DNA of 64,000 bases from Pilosibacter fragilis (lineage in GTDB: Bacteria; Bacillota; Clostridia; Lachnospirales; Lachnospiraceae), in assembly GCF_032490495.1 (NCBI RefSeq), contig NZ_JAVYJB010000002.1, positions 186,001 through 250,000 of the forward strand, given 5' to 3'. The notes under the pieces are model-generated. The model ran no database searches. It was not told the origin of the DNA and saw only the letters and a program-made list of their open reading frames with translations. Of the stretch, positions 57,742 through 64,000 are shown in pieces (the first letter of the stretch is position 1; every line of letters starts with the position of its first letter). Position numbers and translations under genes: made by a program.

Positions 57742-59847
57742 TTAGTGCTTCTTCTCCTCGTCCTTCAACAGGTTCGTCATGCTGTGCATGCTGATGCACA
57801 GGGTGGATGTGTTGTGAAGCAGGGCGGATGTCGCCGGGGCAAGCACGCCCATCACGCCTAAGATGATGAGACCAAAGTTGAAGCTGATGACAAAGCGGTA
57901 ATTTCTGTGAACACGCCGCATCAGCGCATTGCTGATTGCTTTTAAAGTCACAAGCTGGAACATCGCGTCCTCAGAGATTGTGATGTCCGCGATCTCTCTT
58001 GCGATCTCAGCGCCCTCGCTGATCGCGATGCCGACGTTTGCCGCGGAGAGTGCCGGAGAATCGTTGATTCCGTCTCCCACCATAATAACCTTATGGCCTG
58101 CGTTCTTCTCTGCTTCAACGAAGTTCGCCTTATCCTCCGGAAGGACCTCGGAGTGATGCTCGTCCACGCCGACTCTTGCGGCGATGGCGCGGGCCGTTCT
58201 CTCGCTGTCTCCTGTCATCATGACGATCTTCTTGATACCAAGCTTTCTGAGCTCCTTCATAACTTCCGGAGCTTCCGGACGGAGCGGATCCTCGATGCAG
58301 ATCACAGCCGCCAGTCTTCCCGCGATCGCGAGATACAGGTGGGAGTACTCTGCCGGAAGGGCTTCAAATTTCTCTTCTTCGCCCTCCGGGACTACACACT
58401 GCTCGTCCTCGAATACAAAGTGGTAGCTACCGATCACGACTTTGTCCTCGCCGATATGGGATGCAATTCCGTGTGCAACGATATAGTCAACCTTAGAGTG
58501 CATCTCCTCGTGGACAAGTCCGCGCTCTCTGGAGGCCGCAACAACCGCGTTCGCCATGGAGTGCGGGAAGTGCTCCTCTAAGCAGGCAGCGATCCTTAAC
58601 ATCTCAGCCTGGTCGCGTCCCTCGAAGGTCACAACGTCTGCAACCACCGGCTGTGCCTTTGTGAGGGTGCCTGTCTTATCGAATACGATGGTGTCCGCCT
58701 CAGCGACTGCTTCCATGAAGGAGCCGCCTTTGACAGTCATCTTGTAGCTGCTTGCCTCTCTCATAGCAGAGAGTACGGAAAGCGGCATTGCGAGCTTCAA
58801 CGCACAGGAGAAGTCAACCATAAGGATCGAGATCGCCTTTGTCACATTTCTTGTGAGAAGGTAAGTAACGATGGTTCCGCCGAGACTCCACGGAACGAGA
58901 GCGTCCGCAAGTCCGGATGCCTTTGTCTCTAAGGAAGACTTTAACTTCTCGGACTCCTCGATCATCTTCACAATGCGCTCGAATCTTGTGGATCCAGCTG
59001 CTTTCTTGACGCGGACGATGAGGTTTCCTTCCTCGACCGCGGTTCCGGCATAGACGTACATGCCGTTCTCCTTGCGGACCGGCTCAGACTCACCGGTCAT
59101 TGATGCCTGGTTTACCATCGCCTCGCCGGAATCTACAATGCCGTCAAGCGGGATCACGCTGCCGACGCGGACGGAGACGAGATCTCCTTCCTTAATATCA
59201 GAGATCGGGACAAGTACTTCCCCGTCCTCTGTCTTCTGCCATACTCTCTCGATATTTAAGGACATGCTGCCCGCAAGATCGCTGACAGACTTCTTGTGGG
59301 TCCAGTCTTCCAGAAGCTCACCGATTCCGAGAAGGAACATAACGGATCCTGCTGTGTTGAAGTCGCACCGCAGCATGGACACCGTGATCGCCGTCGCATC
59401 GAGGACCTCGACCTCAAGCTTTCTTCCCGCAAGCTTTCTGATGCCTTTAATAACGAATGGAACAGACTGGATCGCTGTCCATACCGCACGGACCGGAGCC
59501 GGAAGGAAGATCTTTGTAAGACATCTTGTAAGACACTTTGTCACGAGCTTTTCCTGGAACTCCTGATTTAACTCTCTCGTGCTTGTCACAGGCACGATCT
59601 CGTTTAACTCTTCATCGTCAAAGGAGAACCTTAAGATCTCAGCAATGAGATCTTCCTTTGAGCCTGTGTACGTGATCGCCGCATCTCCGATTCTCTCATA
59701 TACCTTTGCTGCCGTTACCTGCGGAAGGGATGCGAGATAAAAGGAAAAGAGGTCCGCCTGTCTGACTGACAGGCGGCCTCTGGTGAGATGGATTCGGATA
59801 CGGCCCTTGATATCATGTTTTACCGTAAATCTGATTCCTGATTTCAT
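57742..59847 (-). CDS. Heavy-metal P1B ATPase without the usual CPx ion-site motif
   Basis: A 701-residue ATPase. The N-terminal domain (1-80, HDIKGRIRIHLTRGRLSVRQ) has the HMA_2-like fold without Cys-x2-Cys. The actuator has SMTGESEPVRK (about 249-259), the phosphorylation site is FDKTGTLTKAQP (Asp390), and the hinge is VGDGINDSPALSAANVGIAI. The ion-site helix reads VDFSCALKLAMPLSVLSAM (about 344-362), where Cu and Zn pumps have CPC; only Cys348 remains and no proline precedes it. The substrate is therefore unclear: Fe, Mn, Zn or Co are possible. It follows the PacL/DUF6110-like gene by 5 bp and forms the end of the metal cluster. Confidence 0.88.
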   Translation of the reverse strand: MKSGIRFTVKHDIKGRIRIHLTRGRLSVRQADLFSFYLASLPQVTAAKVYERIGDAAITYTGSKEDLIAEILRFSFDDEELNEIVPVTSTRELNQEFQEKLVTKCLTRCLTKIFLPAPVRAVWTAIQSVPFVIKGIRKLAGRKLEVEVLDATAITVSMLRCDFNTAGSVMFLLGIGELLEDWTHKKSVSDLAGSMSLNIERVWQKTEDGEVLVPISDIKEGDLVSVRVGSVIPLDGIVDSGEAMVNQASMTGESEPVRKENGMYVYAGTAVEEGNLIVRVKKAAGSTRFERIVKMIEESEKLKSSLETKASGLADALVPWSLGGTIVTYLLTRNVTKAISILMVDFSCALKLAMPLSVLSAMREASSYKMTVKGGSFMEAVAEADTIVFDKTGTLTKAQPVVADVVTFEGRDQAEMLRIAACLEEHFPHSMANAVVAASRERGLVHEEMHSKVDYIVAHGIASHIGEDKVVIGSYHFVFEDEQCVVPEGEEEKFEALPAEYSHLYLAIAGRLAAVICIEDPLRPEAPEVMKELRKLGIKKIVMMTGDSERTARAIAARVGVDEHHSEVLPEDKANFVEAEKNAGHKVIMVGDGINDSPALSAANVGIAISEGAEIAREIADITISEDAMFQLVTLKAISNALMRRVHRNYRFVISFNFGLIILGVMGVLAPATSALLHNTSTLCISMHSMTNLLKDEEKKH

Positions 59848-59852
59848 AATGA

Positions 59853-60167
59853 TTATTCAGCGTCCTCTGCTTTTTCTGTTGTCTCTGTGAAGTCTTCTGC
59901 TGCTTCCTCTTCCTCACCGAATGCTTCTTCAGCACGTGCTCTGTTGATCTCCTTAGCCTCTGCAAGAACATCCTCAGCGTTTGCCTGGATGTTGGAAGCT
60001 GTTGTCATAACGCACTCTTTTGCGCGGAGACCTGCTGCGAGGCAGTTGATGTATAACTTCTTAGCGTCCTGGCTTCCGAGAACCTTGACACCAGCTGTCC
60101 CAAAAAGAACACCGCCTGCGAATACTGCAACATTTTTTAATTTCAAGCATTTCTTAACATCTAACAT
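59853..60167 (-). CDS. DUF6110/PacL-like ATPase-associated protein with acidic tail
   Basis: A 104-residue protein. Residues about 10-30 (LKNVAVFAGGVLFGTAGVKVL) form a hydrophobic stretch. Next comes an amphipathic helix with KKLYINCLAAGLRAKECV and EDVLAEAKEINRARAEEA, then an acidic tail EEEEAAEDFTETTEKAEDAE (last 20 residues). I place it in the DUF6110 group. The layout (short membrane segment, Ala/Arg-rich helix, metal-liganding tail, next to a P1B ATPase) is like mycobacterial PacL (DUF1490) proteins that stabilise CtpC and bind metal. That tie is my inference. AGGAGG lies 7 bp upstream; the ATPase starts 5 bp after its stop. Confidence 0.75.
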   Translation of the reverse strand: MLDVKKCLKLKNVAVFAGGVLFGTAGVKVLGSQDAKKLYINCLAAGLRAKECVMTTASNIQANAEDVLAEAKEINRARAEEAFGEEEEAAEDFTETTEKAEDAE

Positions 60168-60257
60168 TTTAAATTCCTCCTGTAAGTAAAAAATATAATT
60201 TAATAGTAAATGATCTGTCCTGTTTAAAGCCTGCTGACCTGGCTTTTAGCTGCCGGA

Positions 60258-60338
60258 TCACTTGTGCTTATATCCGGTATACATCACCATAGCAAAGCAG
60301 AAAACAGTTGCCCACGCCCAGAATTTATGGTGTTTCAT
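60258..60338 (-). CDS. 26-residue membrane microprotein in the metal cluster
   Basis: An ORF of 26 codons plus stop, starting MKHHKFWAWATVFCF and ending MYTGYKHK. Residues about 6-21 form one short hydrophobic helix, with His-Lys-rich ends on both sides (KHHK and YKHK), which could bind metal. GGGAG lies 9 bp upstream. It sits between the Fur-like gene and the PacL-like gene on the same strand. I recall similar short proteins beside such ATPases in other Clostridia but cannot confirm it. Its size makes it easy to miss. Confidence 0.6.
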   Translation of the reverse strand: MKHHKFWAWATVFCFAMVMYTGYKHK

Positions 60339-60411
60339 CGGTTTTCACTCCCTTGCATTTTACTTGGCAGAACGCCGAAAACCGGAAGGCTTTCAAGCAT
60401 TTTTCACATGG

Positions 60412-60432
60412 TAACTCTTCGCCCCCAAGTTA
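60412..60432 (-). promoter_or_regulatory. Inverted repeat before the microprotein gene
   Basis: TAACT (60412-60416) and AGTTA (60428-60432) around 11 bp, just below a TTGACT on the minus strand at 60430-60435. It may mark a second promoter and operator for the microprotein-PacL-ATPase part of the cluster. Confidence 0.35.
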
Positions 60433-60523
60433 GTCAATCATAATATTTTATGTTGAAAAATTTTGTCATTTTCTGATAATTTACAGTCATTCCTAACTCT
60501 ATGACCTGCTGTTTTCTCCGCGT

Positions 60524-60880
60524 TTATGACGCACTGACGGAACAGCATTTTTCTTTCTCTTTTTCGATCTGTCTGAGACCGTTCTTTCCGTGGAACTCCG
60601 GGGCGATAACCTCGTTTTCCCCGTCTGCGCGCACTCCTGTTTCATCCGTAAATACATACTGGTAAACGCGCTTTAAGACGCCCATCTCCTCCAGCATGCG
60701 GATCGTGCGGTAGACTGTGGAAAGACCCACGGTGGAATCTCTCTGTACCGCCTCATAGTAGACTTCCTTGCAGTCGGTCCAGTTCTGTTCTAAGATCACA
60801 TCAAGGATGACCATTCTCTGCTTTGTAATACGCTTCCCAAGTCTCTGGAACTCATTAACGATGTCTTTCTTCTGCCACAT
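60524..60880 (-). CDS. Fur-family repressor lacking the metal-binding/dimerisation half
   Basis: A 118-residue protein. Residues about 1-85 are a clear Fur winged helix (GKRITKQRMVILDVILEQN, STVYRTIRMLEEMGVLKRVY). Normal Fur, Zur or PerR proteins go on to about 140-150 residues with HHDH-type and CxxC metal sites. Here the protein ends with QIEKEKEKCCSVSAS and has neither. The 120 bp after the stop show no lost C-terminal domain in any frame, so this is the native length. It lies between the HMA membrane protein and the microprotein. Probably the regulator of this cluster, sensing metal in an unusual way or not at all. Confidence 0.85.
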   Translation of the reverse strand: MWQKKDIVNEFQRLGKRITKQRMVILDVILEQNWTDCKEVYYEAVQRDSTVGLSTVYRTIRMLEEMGVLKRVYQYVFTDETGVRADGENEVIAPEFHGKNGLRQIEKEKEKCCSVSAS

Positions 60881-60966
60881 CCGGCATCCCTCTCATTCCT
60901 AAAAAGTGTGTTCCTGCCCTGCAGAGAGCCAGGCATTTGGAGTTTCAACCGAAACCGTTTTTTCGT

Positions 60967-61335
60967 TTACGCCTGCTTCCACTCGATATTGCGGAGCACA
61001 TAGCCGGCCTTGCTCACGATGTCACGGATCTCACGGTCTGTCAGTTTTGTCTTCATGCGGACATCGGCTTTCTTCTTCTCGAGGTTTACCTCAGCCCAGT
61101 TGCCATCCTTCTCATTAAACGCATTCTCCACATGGAGCTTGCAGTGTTTGCATTTCATGCCGTCCACTCCGATGACTGCGTAGTACGGATAGTCTGAAGC
61201 ATTTTTATCCTGCACCTTGATCTTCTTTTCTACATCTTTCGTTCCGCAGCAGCCATAGGTGAACTGGCGGAGCGAACCTTTCACCGCGAAGATCGCGACA
61301 ACGATCAATGCGACGATAATAATACCATTTATCAT
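60967..61335 (-). CDS. Membrane-anchored heavy-metal-associated (HMA) domain protein
   Basis: A 122-residue protein with an N-terminal helix (residues 3-20, NGIIIVALIVVAIFAVKG), a Cys pair in FTYGCCGTKDVE, and a C-terminal HMA domain (about 50-118) with metal site GMKCKHCKLHVENAF (Cys-x2-Cys). The arrangement is like FeoB-associated Cys-rich membrane proteins fused to a CopZ fold. It may collect metal at the membrane for the ATPase. The gene is the first of the cluster, with AGGAGG 11 bp upstream and the promoter at 61426-61454. Confidence 0.85.
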   Translation of the reverse strand: MINGIIIVALIVVAIFAVKGSLRQFTYGCCGTKDVEKKIKVQDKNASDYPYYAVIGVDGMKCKHCKLHVENAFNEKDGNWAEVNLEKKKADVRMKTKLTDREIRDIVSKAGYVLRNIEWKQA

Positions 61336-61379
61336 GACGGATCACGCCTCCTCTTAATTTTCAGAAACTACAGTTTTTC

Positions 61380-61395
61380 ATTCCCCATGGGGTAT
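61380..61395 (-). promoter_or_regulatory. CsoR-like palindrome in the leader of the metal cluster
   Basis: ATTCCCCATGGGGTAT contains a perfect 10-bp palindrome CCCCATGGGG and resembles the copA operator (shared GGGGTAT half). It lies between the promoter and the HMA gene and could allow cross-control by CsoR. Confidence 0.45.
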
Positions 61396-61408
61396 CTTCT
61401 TTCGCCTG

Positions 61409-61454
61409 TTAGTTTCTACTAACAAAGATTAGCACCAACTAACCATCTTGTCAA
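61409..61454 (-). promoter_or_regulatory. Promoter with tandem TTAG...CTAA dyads for the metal cluster
   Basis: On the minus strand TTGACA (61449-61454), 17-bp spacer and TAATCT (61426-61431). Two 14-bp dyads lie at 61409-61422 (TTAGTTTCTACTAA on the plus strand) and 61429-61442 (TTAGCACCAACTAA), starts exactly 20 bp apart, covering the -10 and the start point. This is the layout of a metal-responsive repressor operator. The rest of the 388-bp gap 61336-61723 has only palindromes and a terminator. Confidence 0.7.
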
Positions 61455-61638
61455 TCCTCTTTGTCACTTTTTTGACATTTTATTTCAATACAAAAAATAC
61501 TCTCATCCCTGACAGTGCCGTTCTTCTCATACTGGCTCTTCGCCTGCTCTCCGGAGACAGGCATCTGCAGTTGTTCCTGCCGCCCTCTTCTCTTTTTATT
61601 TTGCATAAAGTTTTACTTTAGCGGAACTTTCAAAAATG

Positions 61639-61666
61639 AATGTGCCTTGGCACATTCTCGCGCGAG
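61639..61666. repeat. Two adjoining perfect palindromes
   Basis: AATGTGCCTTGGCACATT (61639-61656) is immediately followed by CTCGCGCGAG (61657-61666). Both are perfect dyads. They lie just after the LtaS-like gene terminator. Function unknown. Confidence 0.6.
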
Positions 61667-61675
61667 CTATTACGC

Positions 61676-61703
61676 AAAACAGGCAGCCTGTCTCCAGGCT
61701 GCC
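61676..61703 (-). terminator. Intrinsic terminator of the LtaS-like gene
   Basis: GGCAGCCTG (minus strand, 61695-61703) pairs with CAGGCTGCC over 9 bp with a GAGA tetraloop, followed by TGTTTT. Confidence 0.88.
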
Positions 61704-61723
61704 CATCTCTATATAATATTCAT

Positions 61724-63604
61724 TTACTGTGCGATCGAAAACATCTCATTCACGGTCTTCGAATCCAGGCTGTGGTTGTATACAAGCTTCTCATACTCCA
61801 CCAGCTGTTCCTTCCAATCGTAGTCCCCGCTCTCCGCGTCCTCCCAGCTGTGGTAGGTTCCGTCGGATTCCCAGATTCCAAGGTGATGGATGATCGGAAG
61901 CTTTTCGGAAAGCTGTAAGAGGAATTCGTTATACGGAGTCAGTGACAGGTTCGCGCGCTTTAATACATAGGAGGAAAGGTAAATTGCACCTAACCGTCCC
62001 ATGTCCTCCGAAGGCTGGTCGTAGTTGGTCCAGATCACAAACGGGGTCTCGTACCAGACCATTTTCTGCTCATTCGGAACCTTCGCACTCTCCACGCCCA
62101 TAGCCTCATCGAAGAACTCGTCCTCGATTCCCGGCTGATGGTCGCCGAACATGACGATCATCGTCGGCTGGTCGCACTGGGAGAAATAATTTACAAGCCA
62201 CTCAAAAGCTTCATCAGATTTCTTCACGAGGGACAGATACATGTCTGCCTCCGGATACTTTCCTTCCATGTCCCCGGTGAGCCATACTTCCTGGTCAAAA
62301 TTCGCGTATGGGATCGTATAGCCGCCGTGGTTCTGCATGGTCACATTAAAGAGGAACAGCTTGTCATCCGGATTTGCCTTCTGCTCGATATACTCGGTGA
62401 TGACCTTAAAATCGCTCAGGTCACTGATATAATTTCGAAGTTCATCCCGGCTTTCGTAGGCGCTGATATCCATGAAATCGCTGAAGCCCATGTTGTTGTA
62501 GCAGATGCGGCGGTTCCAGTTCTCAGCCGGGTACGGGTGCATGGCAACCGGTGTGTATCCCTGATCCCTCACCGTGCTGACCATGGAGCGGACGCCCGGA
62601 TTTACATAGAACTGATAAGCCACACTTCCTCTCGGCATCAGATACATAGAGTCACCGATCAGAAATTCAAACTCAGAGTTGCTGGTCATGGCACCAAATA
62701 CCGGCATGCAGAGCTTTCCTTTTACGGTGTTCTCCGTCAGGCTGTGGAGAAACGGGAGATAATCGATATTTGTCGTAAAATCTCCGTCCACCGCCAGATC
62801 GGAAAGACTCTCGTTCATGATACAGATAATATTCGTCGGCTGGACCGCGTCCCCGGACGCCACCACTGCAGCAGTCTCCCCATTCCGCTCCTTCTCACTG
62901 TCCACATATTTGTCGCAGATTTCCTGGATCTTCGCCTGGGAGTAACCTCCCGGCGCTTTCTTTACCAGATATTTGATCGAGATTGCGGAGGACAGGATAT
63001 AGCCATTCTCTGCGTAGGAGGTCGTCGGATCCCAAAGGTTTACCTCCAGAGACAGGCCTGAGATCATAAAGTTATAAAAGCAGGCGATAAACGCAGCAAC
63101 CGCACCAGCAGAAACGCTGAATACCGCTGCTCTTTTCTTTTTTCCTTTTACCCGCACAAACACAAACTGCGCCAGCGCGTTCCATATGATCAGGAGAACA
63201 CCGCAGATGATCATCATAAATGTCGGGGTGTAATCGTAGCTTCCTGCAACCGTCATCGCGGTCTTCACCGCCAGAACATCGCCCATCATGATCGGACGGC
63301 TTCTGAAGGAAACGACAAACGCCTCCGCCAGGGAGATCGCATAGAGGATCACAGAAGAGACCGGAACGGAAATCCGGGTGCTGCCGGAGATTCCGAATAC
63401 CAGAAGGTACAGCGCGAACATCCATACAATGTTGAGCACCGCGTTCTTCGGAAGTACCATCACAAAGTTTCCGGTCACGAACTCGAACATGACATAGGAG
63501 AACACCGGCGATGATAAAAATAATGCGATAGCGCCTGCATGTTTCAGTCTGTGGTCTTCCCTCTCTTCATACTCCCCTGTTCTTTCTTCAAACTTTTCGT
63601 CCAT
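61724..63604 (-). CDS. LtaS-like sulfatase-fold phosphoglycerol transferase
   Basis: A 626-residue membrane enzyme. The first 200 residues hold about five helices, followed by a large outer alkaline-phosphatase-superfamily domain (about 250-600). Visible motifs are NIICIMNESLSDLAVDGDF (metal and nucleophile loop), FGAMTSNSEFEFLIGDSMY, HPYPAENWNRR, VTMQNHGGYT and MFGDHQPGIEDEFF. Members attach glycerol phosphate to glycolipid or wall polymers. The nucleophile position is Ser-Leu-Ser rather than the usual Thr in this loop, which the wider family allows. It has its own terminator and lies between rsmH and the metal cluster. Confidence 0.88.
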   Translation of the reverse strand: MDEKFEERTGEYEEREDHRLKHAGAIALFLSSPVFSYVMFEFVTGNFVMVLPKNAVLNIVWMFALYLLVFGISGSTRISVPVSSVILYAISLAEAFVVSFRSRPIMMGDVLAVKTAMTVAGSYDYTPTFMMIICGVLLIIWNALAQFVFVRVKGKKKRAAVFSVSAGAVAAFIACFYNFMISGLSLEVNLWDPTTSYAENGYILSSAISIKYLVKKAPGGYSQAKIQEICDKYVDSEKERNGETAAVVASGDAVQPTNIICIMNESLSDLAVDGDFTTNIDYLPFLHSLTENTVKGKLCMPVFGAMTSNSEFEFLIGDSMYLMPRGSVAYQFYVNPGVRSMVSTVRDQGYTPVAMHPYPAENWNRRICYNNMGFSDFMDISAYESRDELRNYISDLSDFKVITEYIEQKANPDDKLFLFNVTMQNHGGYTIPYANFDQEVWLTGDMEGKYPEADMYLSLVKKSDEAFEWLVNYFSQCDQPTMIVMFGDHQPGIEDEFFDEAMGVESAKVPNEQKMVWYETPFVIWTNYDQPSEDMGRLGAIYLSSYVLKRANLSLTPYNEFLLQLSEKLPIIHHLGIWESDGTYHSWEDAESGDYDWKEQLVEYEKLVYNHSLDSKTVNEMFSIAQ

Positions 63605-63786
63605 ATACGTTTATTTCACTTTCTAAATCTGTCTGTCAGAAACTTGTTCAGCAAAATCTCATCCGCAGGGCTTGCCACCGGCAGCTGCTTCCGGATCCAT
63701 AGCAATTTAAAAGAACTGCTGTCGATAGTTTTCCAAGTGCATAGCCGCCCAAACGTGTGCCTGCTGGACTTTTATCTTCTATTACA

Positions 63787-64000
63787 TTAATTTCTATGGG
63801 AATTCTCTCCCTCACGGATCGCCCAGCGCATCTTCGTGGATCTCGCCCTCGGATTTCTCTGACATTCCTCCGCGGACGGGCGGATCACATCGTTTGCCAC
63901 GTCACTGTAAAGTCCATCTTTTTTGCCTTCTTTGAAGTAATACTTTACGAGACGATCCTCGCCAGAATGGAACGTCAGGATCGCCGCTCTTCCGCCCGGT
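63787..64000 (-). CDS. rsmH: 16S rRNA (cytosine1402-N4)-methyltransferase RsmH, C-terminal part
   Basis: The window ends inside this gene. The visible 71 codons read PGGRAAILTFHSGEDRLVKYY and continue to NPRARSTKMRWAIREGENSH before the TAA at 63787-63789. GGR.AI.TFHS.EDR.VK and NPRARS.K.R are the C-terminal RsmH/MraW motifs. The segment between, KDGLYSDVANDVIRPSAEEC, is longer than in classical RsmH, so a paralogue is possible. Its start lies outside. The 182-bp gap to the LtaS-like gene shows nothing I recognise. Confidence 0.88.
   Translation of the reverse strand, partial: PGGRAAILTFHSGEDRLVKYYFKEGKKDGLYSDVANDVIRPSAEECQRNPRARSTKMRWAIREGENSHRN

Overview
The window looks like chromosome of a spore-forming, Gram-positive member of the Clostridia, most likely Lachnospiraceae (an Enterocloster/Hungatella-like relative). 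The reasons are: a PolC-type replicative polymerase; SpoIVA; the pyrH-frr-uppS-cdsA-dxr-rseP-ispG-polC gene order; an ECF transporter; lipoprotein solute-binding proteins; AGGAGG-type ribosome binding sites; and rho-independent terminators with good U-tracts. Base composition is near 50% G+C by eye. I see no rRNA operon, insertion sequence, prophage or CRISPR array. Most genes are on the minus strand.

Layout. 1-5994: two tandem, near-identical tripartite tricarboxylate transporter (TTT) operons, the first cut by the window edge. 6187-7871: a 2-keto-3-deoxy-sugar-acid kinase and aldolase pair that suggests a sugar-acid substrate for the transporters. 8095-14786: rpsU, alaS with an unlisted 40-residue membrane protein before it, an LprI-like protein, RNase HI and a beta-CASP metallohydrolase. 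15031-21104: spoIVA behind a sigma-E-type promoter, then gpsA, plsY, der and a PDZ/radical-SAM/DUF512 protein. 21355-30280: prs, a TPR lipoprotein, an EF-G paralogue, tyrA, aroA and three tRNA genes. 30729-36025: a copper module (csoR and a copA fused to copZ) among small membrane proteins. 36368-40419: sulfur amino-acid PLP enzymes, a Nudix hydrolase, an iron-sulfur flavoprotein and the stub of a nitrilase-family gene. 40877-45151: an ECF transporter (A-A fusion, T, S) divergent from an isochorismatase-family hydrolase. 45621-56966: the polC-to-pyrH housekeeping operon. 57146-61454: a metal-handling cluster (unusual P1B ATPase, PacL/DUF6110-like protein, 26-residue microprotein, Fur-like repressor without its metal-binding half, membrane HMA protein). 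61724-64000: an LtaS-like sulfatase and the end of rsmH.

Two things deserve most attention. The first is the 57.7-61.5 kb metal cluster, read from a sigma-A promoter that carries two 14-bp dyads exactly 20 bp apart. The second is a set of structured intergenic elements: a dispersed three-hairpin repeat at 7.9, 44.3, 52.6 and 57.7 kb whose two full copies keep stems by paired base changes, a row of three two-tier hairpins at 40.5 kb, a roughly 215-nt hairpin at 45.4 kb, and a structured spacer inside the pyrH operon at 55.5 kb. All functions are read from sequence motifs and memory of families; no database search was run.
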